Shown piece after piece: positions 1-4,292 of a stretch of DNA of 8,125 nt (position 1 is its first letter; each line of letters opens with the position of its first letter). The DNA comes from UBA1195 sp045598025. Its GTDB lineage: Bacteria > Bacteroidota > Bacteroidia > Bacteroidales > WCHB1-69. Position numbers and translations under genes: made by a program. Under the pieces are notes generated by a model. That model worked only from the letters and a program-made list of their open reading frames with translations. It was not told the origin of the DNA and searched no databases. The stretch covers positions 1-8,125 of the forward strand of contig JAZLLH010000032.1 in NCBI GenBank assembly GCA_045598025.1. Reading direction: 5' to 3'.

Positions 1-12
1 ATTTTAATTAAG

Positions 13-64
13 GCGGCTCTAAAATTTAACTTTCCATTAATTTTCGGACAAAACAGCGAACCGC
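13..64 (-). promoter_or_regulatory. Predicted leader stem, copy 1
   Basis: In the leftward transcript GCGGUUC (64-58) can pair with GAGCCGC (19-13), seven pairs including one G-U wobble, closing a loop of 38 nt. A second GGUUC (71-67) lies 9 nt upstream and could compete for the same partner. The equivalent stem in the leader at 2836-2889 is kept by different base pairs. This is inferred from inspection, not folding. Confidence 0.4.
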
Positions 65-171
65 TTGAACCGTTTAGCCCAGAAATTAACTTCGCAAAAT
101 TAGTCAAAATAATAATAGAAAAAAGCGGAAAAATCGGAAAAATTTCAAATTATTGAAAATCACTTTCTTTG
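18..171 (-). repeat. Promoter/leader repeat, copy 1
   Basis: Bases 18-127 are identical, base for base, to 3554-3663, and 129-171 are identical to 3696-3738; copy 1 lacks 31 bp of the short tandem tract found between those blocks in the other copy. Read on the minus strand it contains, in order, a stretch matching the last bases of dtd (160-171), a weak hairpin (143-158), phased T-tracts (125-142), a TAATTTTG -7 element (102-95) and a leader with two GGTTC motifs. It lies downstream of the B1 terminator and points left, so it probably drives a gene whose start lies just beyond position 1. No coding sequence of that gene is visible here. Bases 1-172 hold nothing else. Confidence 0.85.
95..102 (-). 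promoter_or_regulatory. Putative Bacteroides-type -7 promoter element
   Basis: The minus strand reads TAATTTTG, a match to the Bacteroidetes -7 consensus TAnnTTTG. No clear TTTG -33 element lies about 19 bp upstream; that place is taken by phased T-tracts. The element is conserved in sequence and position in the repeat copy at 3631-3638, and as TACCTTTG at 1465-1472. It would drive a gene to the left of the window. Confidence 0.55.
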
Positions 172-173
172 GT

Positions 174-398
174 TTGTTGAAAAAGAAAAGCCGCCATGTT
201 TGTGGCGGCTTTTATCAAGCAGGAATATCCTGACTATTCTACTATCAGTTTTCTGACCGTGCTACCGCTGTCGGTCTGTATTTTCAGCAGGTACAGGCCC
301 CGGGGCAGTCCGGAGACGGAAATCTGCACCTCGCTGTCGCAAGGGGTAATTTGGCGCATCTGCTGCCCTGCAGTGTTGTAAAGGGTAATTTCGTGCAT
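174..398 (-). repeat. Duplicated T9SS-tail plus terminator block, copy 1
   Basis: This segment aligns without gaps to 1525-1749 (offset 1351). The first 90 bases (174-263), covering the terminator, stop codon and last ten codons of B1, are identical. Over the whole 225 bp I count 15 differences, about 93% identity. Identity drops sharply past 398, at the Met-His of the shared MHEITLYNTAG motif. The block encodes the last ~44 residues of B1 and its downstream hairpin. Confidence 0.9.
181..213 (-). terminator. Intrinsic terminator after B1
   Basis: AAAAGCCGCCA (186-196) and TGGCGGCTTTT (203-213) form a perfect 11-bp stem with a 6-nt loop. On the minus strand the stem is followed by a T-rich run (TTTTCTTTTT). 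It begins 20 bp after the B1 stop codon and should end the A1-B1 transcript. A-runs on the other flank make it potentially bidirectional. An identical hairpin lies at 1537-1564. Confidence 0.88.
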
Positions 399-965
399 CT
401 GTTCGCTGCACGCGACATTGAGCAGCTCCGTGACAGGATTGGGAAATATTTTGACATCGCAGTAAAATGAAGGAACCCTTAAACTCCTGTCCATAGTGAA
501 ATGGCAAGTGTATCCGGACAACATCTGTATGGAATCACAAAACAATCCGTCTTTGTTGGTGCGTGAAACGTATGAATAAATACTATAGTCCCCATCTTTG
601 AGGTTATCAATCATTAACACATAATCAGCATAACCAACCGTATCGTAATTTTCATCTTCTTTCATGCATAGGTGTGCTATGGAAAAATGTTGGATTGTAT
701 CCTTTCCCATCAGCAGATAGTATTCGGAAAAAATAGAGTCGCCTTCTGTGTAGGATGCATTATTTATCAGCACTATGGTAGTCAGCACAATGTACTCTTT
801 CTTCTGTGGATTGAATGAAGCTCCTTCCAAACTTGTGACATTCAATGTATTAAAATCACACAACTCAATGATGCTTGCTTTCAGCGTGTCATTGCAATTC
901 TGACCGAAAACGAACGAAGAAAACGGAACAACCAACATTATTGTCAAAATAAACAAACGTTTCAT
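234..965 (-). CDS. B1: secreted protein with C-terminal T9SS type A sorting domain
   Basis: This 243-residue protein is of unknown function. Residues 1-22 are a signal peptide (MKR, then a hydrophobic core, ending FVFGQ). The middle, about 23-165, is beta-rich with several cysteines and no domain I recognise. Residues ~171-243 match the T9SS sorting tail: FPNPVTELLNV at 174-184, EITLYNTAGQ at 192-201, and GLPRGLYLLKI with VRKLIVE at the end. Such tails direct export through the outer membrane and are usually cleaved, with anchoring to surface lipopolysaccharide. The Met at 965 is chosen over an upstream in-frame Met at 1013 because it starts the signal peptide and follows a GGAGG sequence. 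It is paralogous to the gene at 1585-2346: both share GQxCNDTLK, YDTxG and FCDSIxxLSxYTxHF. It follows A1 by 10 bp in one operon and precedes a terminator. Confidence 0.85.
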   Translation of the reverse strand: MKRLFILTIMLVVPFSSFVFGQNCNDTLKASIIELCDFNTLNVTSLEGASFNPQKKEYIVLTTIVLINNASYTEGDSIFSEYYLLMGKDTIQHFSIAHLCMKEDENYDTVGYADYVLMIDNLKDGDYSIYSYVSRTNKDGLFCDSIQMLSGYTCHFTMDRSLRVPSFYCDVKIFPNPVTELLNVACSEQMHEITLYNTAGQQMRQITPCDSEVQISVSGLPRGLYLLKIQTDSGSTVRKLIVE

Positions 966-978
966 AACTATCCTCCTA
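966..978 (-). promoter_or_regulatory. Strong Shine-Dalgarno overlapping the A1 stop codon
   Basis: On the minus strand the A1 stop TAG runs directly into TAGGAGGA, followed by a short spacer and the B1 ATG at 965. A near-consensus Shine-Dalgarno sequence is uncommon in Bacteroidetes, where ribosome sites are usually AT-rich. Its fusion with the stop codon suggests coupled translation of A1 and B1. The paralogous A2-B2 junction (2347-2357) has only AT-rich sequence. Confidence 0.65.
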
Positions 979-1434
979 ATCTTCATCAGTTTCATACATA
1001 GATACCAATCCATTGATAATATCTGCTAAAGTTGCATTATCAATGCTGTCATTTCCTTCTACAATAATATCAATAGTTAATCCAAGCATATCGGATTCCG
1101 TAAAGGGAATAGTTGCATCATCTCTTGTGACAGTGCCATTAATATTGATTACGCTACCGTCTGGTGTTGTTATGTTTAAATCTACCGATACACTTTTTTT
1201 CCTAAGAGTAATTTCAATTGTTCCTTCAATATGATAGGTTTTAGAATGAATAGTTATATTGAGATTAACATGTATTGGTCGTATTGTCTGTTCGATACTA
1301 TAAGGAACGTAGTTGTCATATTTCAATTCTAATCCATTGAAATATGATATGATACTAGTGTTTGTGTTATTAGCATAAATAACACTGGAAAAAGCGATTA
1401 GCGCTGTGGCCATAAAAAATCTTGTAACTTTCAT
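976..1434 (-). CDS. A1: small exported protein of unknown function, first gene of A1-B1 cassette
   Basis: This 152-residue protein has a signal peptide at 1-21 (MKVTRFFMATALIAFSSVIYA, cut before NN). It has no T9SS tail and no lipobox, so the mature protein of about 131 residues is probably periplasmic, or exported by another route. The body is rich in alternating Ile/Thr/Asn/Val, as in beta strands. The segment ITIHSKTYHIEGTIEI at ~60-75 lines up with ITILGETYHVVGSIYI in the paralogue at 2358-2810. The tail is acidic (YETDED). The start at 1434 is preferred to an upstream in-frame Met at 1467 because the likely -7 element (1465-1472) overlaps that codon, which would put it upstream of the transcript start. 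AT-rich composition contrasts with purL and dtd. I do not recognise the family. Confidence 0.75.
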   Translation of the reverse strand: MKVTRFFMATALIAFSSVIYANNTNTSIISYFNGLELKYDNYVPYSIEQTIRPIHVNLNITIHSKTYHIEGTIEITLRKKSVSVDLNITTPDGSVININGTVTRDDATIPFTESDMLGLTIDIIVEGNDSIDNATLADIINGLVSMYETDED

Positions 1435-1460
1435 GATAATAAGTTTTATAATTAAAAATT

Positions 1461-1523
1461 TTCGCAAAGGTAGTCAAAAAAATAATAGAAAAAAGTGAAA
1501 AAAGTGAAAAATCACCTTCTTTA
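1461..1523 (-). repeat. Promoter repeat, short copy without leader
   Basis: This is homologous to 91-171 and 3627-3738, but shorter. It keeps the -7 region, the AATAATAGAAAAAA stretch, two GTGAAAAA units in place of TCGGAAAAA units, and the dtd-tail-like TCACCTTCTTT (1512-1522). It lacks the hairpin at 143-158 and the whole GGTTC leader. It joins the terminator block at 1525, so the homologous run from the B tail to the -7 element is almost continuous in both places. Confidence 0.7.
1465..1472 (-). promoter_or_regulatory. Promoter -7 element for A1-B1
   Basis: The minus strand reads TACCTTTG, an exact TAnnTTTG match, 30 bp upstream of the A1 start and giving a leader of roughly 25 nt. No TTTG -33 box is present at the right spacing; T-runs with 9-bp spacing occupy that area. 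Unlike the other repeat copies, the GGTTC-containing leader is absent here. Confidence 0.6.
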
Positions 1524-1524
1524 C

Positions 1525-1749
1525 TTGTTGAAAAAGAAAAGCCGCCATGTTTGTGGCGGCTTTTATCAAGCAGGAATATCCTGACTATTCTACTATCAGT
1601 TTTCTGACCGTGCTGCCGCTTTCGGTCTGCACTTCCAGCAGGTACAGGCCACGGGGCAGTCCGGAGACGGAAATCTGCGCTTCGTTGCCGCAAGGGGTGA
1701 TTTGGCGCATCAGCTGCCCGGCCGTGTTGTAAAGGGTGATTTCGTGCAT
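1525..1749 (-). repeat. Duplicated T9SS-tail plus terminator block, copy 2
   Basis: Partner of 174-398 at about 93% nucleotide identity. It encodes the last ~44 residues of B2, from MHEITLYNTAGQ to the stop codon, and the terminator. Beyond 1749 identity with the other copy falls to roughly two thirds, and the upstream coding bodies are much more diverged. Confidence 0.9.
1532..1564 (-). terminator. Intrinsic terminator after B2
   Basis: AAAAGCCGCCA (1537-1547) and TGGCGGCTTTT (1554-1564) form an 11-bp perfect stem with loop TGTTTG, followed on the minus strand by TTTTCTTTTT. It lies 20 bp after the B2 stop and is identical to the hairpin after B1. It separates the A2-B2 operon from the A1-B1 promoter. 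Confidence 0.88.
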
Positions 1750-2346
1750 GATTTCCCCACACTCCACATTGATGAAGTCACTTGCAGGGTTGGGGTAAAT
1801 ATTGAACGGAATTGTGGCGATTTTCTTGACGGAGGTGTTTCCATGAGAAATCCGGAAATGGGCTGTGTAGCTGCTTAATTCCTTTATGGAATCACAGAAC
1901 TCGTCATCCAAGGAAGTTGATTTGACCCAAAGTTTAATAGAATAAATTCCTGTGTCCCATTGGGAAATATTGATTTCATGTTTGTTGTTGGCCTGAGCTA
2001 TTCCTATCGTGTCATAAGCTTTATAGGACTTGACGGCAACGGTGTCCAACGAAGAAAATACAATATTTCCTTGTTTATCGGAGATTGCATATTCGTAGAA
2101 TATAGATCTGGCGCTGTTGTCTATGGTACTGATCAAAACACCCATTGTTATGAAATTGGGTATTTCATTTGTGTTGATGGTAGTGTCACTCAAAGATCCC
2201 ATTTTGTATTTCCCTGTCATGTAGTTGGTGAAATGCACAAAATATATATCCTGTGTTTTCCATTTCAGCGTGTCATTGCAATCCTGACCTGATACAATAG
2301 GCAGAAGAATGGCAATTAAACAAATAAACATAAAGAACCGTTTCAT
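1585..2346 (-). CDS. B2: secreted protein with C-terminal T9SS type A sorting domain
   Basis: This 253-residue paralogue of the 234-965 gene is of unknown function. It has a signal peptide at 1-21 (MKRFFMFICLIAILLPIVSGQ) and a beta-rich middle region of no recognised family. That region carries QDCNDTLK near the mature N-terminus, YDTIGIA at 111-117 and FCDSIKELSSYTAHF at 150-164. The sorting tail spans ~181-253 with IYPNPASDFINV, EITLYNTAGQ, GLPRGLYLLEV and VRKLIVE. The paired cysteines in the shared motifs could form a disulfide in the mature protein; that is inference. The protein should be exported through T9SS and displayed or released at the cell surface. It starts 11 bp after A2 without a Shine-Dalgarno match, is co-transcribed with it and ends at the hairpin at 1537-1564. 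Confidence 0.85.
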   Translation of the reverse strand: MKRFFMFICLIAILLPIVSGQDCNDTLKWKTQDIYFVHFTNYMTGKYKMGSLSDTTINTNEIPNFITMGVLISTIDNSARSIFYEYAISDKQGNIVFSSLDTVAVKSYKAYDTIGIAQANNKHEINISQWDTGIYSIKLWVKSTSLDDEFCDSIKELSSYTAHFRISHGNTSVKKIATIPFNIYPNPASDFINVECGEIMHEITLYNTAGQLMRQITPCGNEAQISVSGLPRGLYLLEVQTESGSTVRKLIVE

Positions 2347-2357
2347 AATTTACAATT

Positions 2358-2810
2358 TTAAATATTCTGCAATGCATTCGTTACCAAATTGTCCACCTCG
2401 TCCATAATTGTGTGTATTTCAGATGGAATATTATCTATTAACTCCCCTGATGGATTTGTTACAAGTAATCCAGTTCTTTCTCCATCCTCATTATATGTTG
2501 ATTCGAGATGATATCGCAAGTCTCCAGTAGCATTGTAGATATCTAATTCAATTTCCACAAAATGTTGACGTTCATTCCCTATATATATGCTACCCACAAC
2601 ATGATAAGTTTCTCCCAAAATAGTTATTTCAAATTCAATGGGAATAGTTATTTCAAAATTTGAAGCAACTTTTTGTGAAAATATTTGTTCCTGAAGAATC
2701 TTAACAGGAACGGAATAAGAATTGAGCACTTGGTTTACGTCGTTACCGGCATACATTCTTCCTGCCAAGATGTAGACAAACACAGTCATTGCGATAAATT
2801 TTCTAACCAT
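2358..2810 (-). CDS. A2: small exported protein of unknown function, first gene of A2-B2 cassette
   Basis: This 150-residue protein begins with a signal peptide (residues 1-21, ending GRMYA before GN). It lacks a T9SS tail and a lipobox. Residues ~52-80 are rich in Ile and Glu and predicted beta; ITILGETYHVVGSIYI matches the corresponding stretch of A1, including the TYH triplet and a Gly three residues on. The C-terminal part (EIHTIMDEVDNLVTNALQNI) looks helical and amphipathic. Overall similarity to A1 is low, but the position, length, signal peptide and following B gene agree, so I regard the two as paralogues. The gene is preceded by a diverged copy of the leader repeat at 2836-2927. No function is recognised. 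A role as chaperone or partner for the B protein is possible but unsupported beyond gene order. Confidence 0.78.
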   Translation of the reverse strand: MVRKFIAMTVFVYILAGRMYAGNDVNQVLNSYSVPVKILQEQIFSQKVASNFEITIPIEFEITILGETYHVVGSIYIGNERQHFVEIELDIYNATGDLRYHLESTYNEDGERTGLLVTNPSGELIDNIPSEIHTIMDEVDNLVTNALQNI

Positions 2811-2835
2811 ATCGTAATATTTATTTGTTTTTAAG

Positions 2836-2889
2836 GTAGGTTCTAAAGTTCAACATTTCTTTAATTTTCGGGAAAGACAGCGAACCTAC
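2836..2889 (-). promoter_or_regulatory. Predicted leader stem, copy 3 (perfect 8-bp)
   Basis: GTAGGTTC (2836-2843) and GAACCTAC (2882-2889) are perfect inverted repeats around a 38-nt loop, ending 25 nt before the A2 start codon. A second GAACC at 2892-2896 offers an alternative partner. Compared with copy 1, two neighbouring pairs change on both sides (T-A for G-C and A-T for C-G), which is the pattern expected if pairing is conserved. Confidence 0.45.
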
Positions 2890-2927
2890 TTGAACCATCT
2901 TGCCCCAAAATTGATTTTGCAAATTTC
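2836..2927 (-). repeat. Promoter/leader repeat, diverged copy 3
   Basis: This region upstream of A2 aligns with 3548-3638 at roughly 70% identity by eye. Shared landmarks are GGTTCTAAA, TTAATTTTCGG, CAGCGAACC, TTGAACC and TTTTGCAAA/TTCGCAAA. The base stretch aligned with the -7 element reads GAAATTTG on the minus strand, one base short of TAnnTTTG. The 3' part of the repeat (short tandem tract and dtd-tail trace) is absent. The remaining bases to 3034 hold T-rich runs (2956-2994) and no gene. Confidence 0.65.
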
Positions 2928-3034
2928 CACTTTATAAGAATATGTTCGTTATAATTTTTCCGTTTTTTTCTGTTTTTTTGTTTTCTTGTGCGGCTTGTCG
3001 TTCCACAGGTTCCCGCCTTCACCATACGATACGC

Positions 3035-3529
3035 TTATCGGCTTTCGTCCGCTGCTGTCACTTTTTCCATTCGGAATTGTCGGTAATAGTAGTATTTCCC
3101 TTTCTTTTTCAGCTCTTGAACCATTTCCTGTTGTGGAGGGGTTTCCGTGCTGTTTCCCACGTAAATGACTGGGCTGTCTAACACTTTGATGCTCCAAGTG
3201 CGTCTGTTCAGGGACTGCATTTCGACAACAGGAGTATTCTTTGAGACATCATTGAATTTGTTGTAGTATACAATGTTGGTATCACAGATCTCCAAATAAA
3301 AAGGAGTCTCAGACGAAAAAAGTTGGCGGAATTGCTCTTGCAGTATCGGGTATAACTCTTTTTTCAGTTCTCCGGTTGAATCACCTTTAAGTTGAACCGT
3401 TTTAAATAATTGTTTTGTAATATTTTCAATGATTTCGTCCCTATTGATGATTTTGTAACGTCCCGTTTGAGCGAAGGAATTCGCACAAAGTGCGCAAATT
3501 ATGTAACACAAGATATGGAATTTTTTCAT
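3035..3529 (-). CDS. Secreted protein of unknown function
   Basis: This 164-residue protein has a signal peptide at 1-20 (MKKFHILCYIICALCANSFA, cut before Gln). No lipobox or T9SS tail is present, and I do not recognise the family. After the signal come a charged, probably helical part (~28-75, with IIENITKQLFKTV and LKKELYPILQEQFRQLF), then a more beta-like part (~78-125). A basic stretch with KKKGKYYYYRQFR sits near the C-terminus. It is not visibly related to the A or B proteins but shares their leader family: the repeat at 3548-3738 lies directly upstream, with the -7 element 102 bp before the start codon. No clear terminator follows; read-through into the A2 leader is possible. The next gene upstream is dtd on the same strand, 197 bp away. 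Confidence 0.72.
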   Translation of the reverse strand: MKKFHILCYIICALCANSFAQTGRYKIINRDEIIENITKQLFKTVQLKGDSTGELKKELYPILQEQFRQLFSSETPFYLEICDTNIVYYNKFNDVSKNTPVVEMQSLNRRTWSIKVLDSPVIYVGNSTETPPQQEMVQELKKKGKYYYYRQFRMEKVTAADESR

Positions 3530-3630
3530 AAAATTTTGTTTTTACGGGCAGGTTCTAAAATTTAACTTTCCATTAATTTTCGGACAAAACAGCGAACCGC
3601 TTGAACCGTTTAGCCCAGAAATTAACTTCG

Positions 3631-3638
3631 CAAAATTA
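3631..3638 (-). promoter_or_regulatory. Promoter -7 element for the 164-aa secreted protein
   Basis: The minus strand reads TAATTTTG, matching TAnnTTTG, with predicted transcription start near 3624 and a leader of about 95 nt. There is no TTTG box 19 bp upstream; phased T-tracts extend from about -20 to -80 and could act as an upstream element. Confidence 0.55.
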
Positions 3639-3660
3639 GTCAAAATAATAATAGAAAAAA

Positions 3661-3709
3661 GCGAAAAAAAAGCGAAAAAAAATCGGAAAAATCGGAAAAA
3701 TCGGAAAAA
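3661..3709. repeat. Short tandem repeat tract of 9-11-bp units with A-tracts
   Basis: Three perfect copies of TCGGAAAAA (3683-3691, 3692-3700, 3701-3709) are preceded by two GCG plus A-run units (3661-3682). The equivalent tract in copy 1 has only two units (125-142), and the short copy has two GTGAAAAA units (1495-1511). Unit number therefore varies between copies, as expected from slippage. Confidence 0.85.
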
Positions 3710-3725
3710 TTTCAAATTATTGAAA
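3710..3725 (-). terminator. Weak AT-only hairpin after dtd
   Basis: TTTCAA (3710-3715) and TTGAAA (3720-3725) form a 6-bp stem with a 4-nt loop, followed on the minus strand by five T. It sits immediately after the dtd stop codon and recurs at 143-158. The stem is too weak to trust as an efficient terminator, so dtd transcripts may read into the secreted-protein gene. Confidence 0.3.
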
Positions 3726-3726
3726 A

Positions 3727-4179
3727 TCACTTTCTTTGCTTAGAATCCATGCAGATGGTGACAGGACCGTCGTTGCAGAGTTCCACCTGCATGTCGGCAC
3801 CGAACCCGCCCGTCTGCACGGGCTTCGGCAGTACGGTCTGCAGCTGCTCTACAAAGCGGCGGTACAACGGTAAGGATATTTCCGGTGCTGCGGCCTGCAG
3901 GTAGGACGGACGGTTCCCTTTCCGCGTATCGGCGTACAGCGTGAACTGGCTGACCACGATGCAGTCGCCGTCCACGGCATGGATATCCAGGTTCATCACG
4001 CCCTTCTCATCGTCGAAAATGCGCAGTTTGCCGATTTTACGGCACAGATAATCCACATCTTCCGCTGTATCCTCCTGTGTGATGCCGAGCAGGATAAGCA
4101 TGCCGCGGCCGATGCTGGCCTTCGGTTTGCCGCCGATGTGTACGGCGGCGTGCCGGACTCTTTGAATGACTACTCTCAT
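3727..4179 (-). CDS. dtd: D-aminoacyl-tRNA deacylase
   Basis: This cytoplasmic enzyme hydrolyses D-amino acids (and mischarged glycine) from tRNA, protecting translation from D-residues. The 150-residue product has the usual family length. It opens MRVVIQRVRHAAV, carries the SQFTLYAD motif at 77-84 and ends with NDGPVT at 136-141. These are the two signature motifs of the DTD family that form the active site, with the Gly-cisPro of the second giving chiral selection. Substrate handling is by RNA and backbone contacts, and no frameshift or lost motif is seen. The start at 4179 is the family's conserved N-terminus. It is divergent from purL across 113 bp. Its last codons form the right edge of the promoter/leader repeat at 3548-3738. 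Confidence 0.96.
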   Translation of the reverse strand: MRVVIQRVRHAAVHIGGKPKASIGRGMLILLGITQEDTAEDVDYLCRKIGKLRIFDDEKGVMNLDIHAVDGDCIVVSQFTLYADTRKGNRPSYLQAAAPEISLPLYRRFVEQLQTVLPKPVQTGGFGADMQVELCNDGPVTICMDSKQRK

Positions 4180-4198
4180 TGTCTGAAAAATTTGTCTG

Positions 4199-4206
4199 CA
4201 AAAGTA
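4199..4206 (-). promoter_or_regulatory. Putative dtd -7 promoter element
   Basis: The minus strand reads TACTTTTG, an exact TAnnTTTG match, 19 bp before the dtd start codon. That would give a very short leader. No good TTTG or TTG lies at the -33 position. Confidence 0.5.
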
Positions 4207-4230
4207 GGCATTTTTTACTTGTAAGAGCCG

Positions 4231-4261
4231 TTTGTATACAAGGATTTTTTTTGTATCTTTG
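4231..4261 (+). promoter_or_regulatory. purL promoter, Bacteroides type
   Basis: TTTG at 4231-4234 is followed after exactly 19 bp by TATCTTTG at 4254-4261, a full match to the Bacteroidetes sigma-70-type consensus (TTTG at -33, TAnnTTTG at -7). Transcription should begin near 4268, about 25 nt before the purL start. This also rules out the in-frame Met at 4179 as the start. No purine operator or riboswitch is recognisable in the short leader. Confidence 0.85.
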
Positions 4262-4292
4262 CAGTTTACGAAAAAATAAAAAAAGCACGTAC

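Larger units (their letters stand above)
3548..3738 (-). repeat. Promoter/leader repeat, copy 2 (next to dtd)
   Basis: This is the fullest copy. Bases 3554-3663 are identical to 18-127 and 3696-3738 to 129-171; the middle carries 31 extra bases of A-rich tandem units. The right end (3727-3738) is inside dtd, covering its stop codon and last codons. The -7 element TAATTTTG is at 3638-3631. The leader holds GGTTC at 3607-3603 and 3598-3594, with the complementary GAACC on the transcript at 3555-3551. Pairing of 3594-3600 with 3548-3555 is possible with a single bulged base. Confidence 0.85.

Noticed and set aside
18..171. Promoter repeats as insertion-sequence ends or a MITE
   Set aside because: No terminal inverted repeats framing the modules or target-site duplications are visible, and the copies sit in the same position relative to gene starts.
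262..507. Alternative-frame peptides shared between the two B tails (262-507 and 1370-1762)
   Set aside because: Their similarity follows from the near-identical DNA of the sorting-domain block; the frame with the T9SS tail is the coding one.
2949..3197. 82-aa minus-strand frame overlapping and passing the end of the 164-aa gene, with a Lys-rich end
   Set aside because: It could suggest a frameshifted longer C-terminus, but the overlap is a shadow frame of the secreted protein and the tail comes from homopolymer runs; there is no independent start or support.
3661..3709. CRISPR array
   Set aside because: Units are 9 bp and contiguous, without unique spacers of the right size.
3542..3730. 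Small minus-strand reading frame with FFRFFRFFRFF
   Set aside because: It is a translation of the 9-bp tandem tract and promoter module; a similar peptide from 1370-1762 reflects the same non-coding repeat.
4179..4292. N-terminal extension of PurL from an in-frame ATG at 4179
   Set aside because: The matching promoter lies at 4231-4261, so this ATG is outside the transcript, and the extension is not part of the PurL family.
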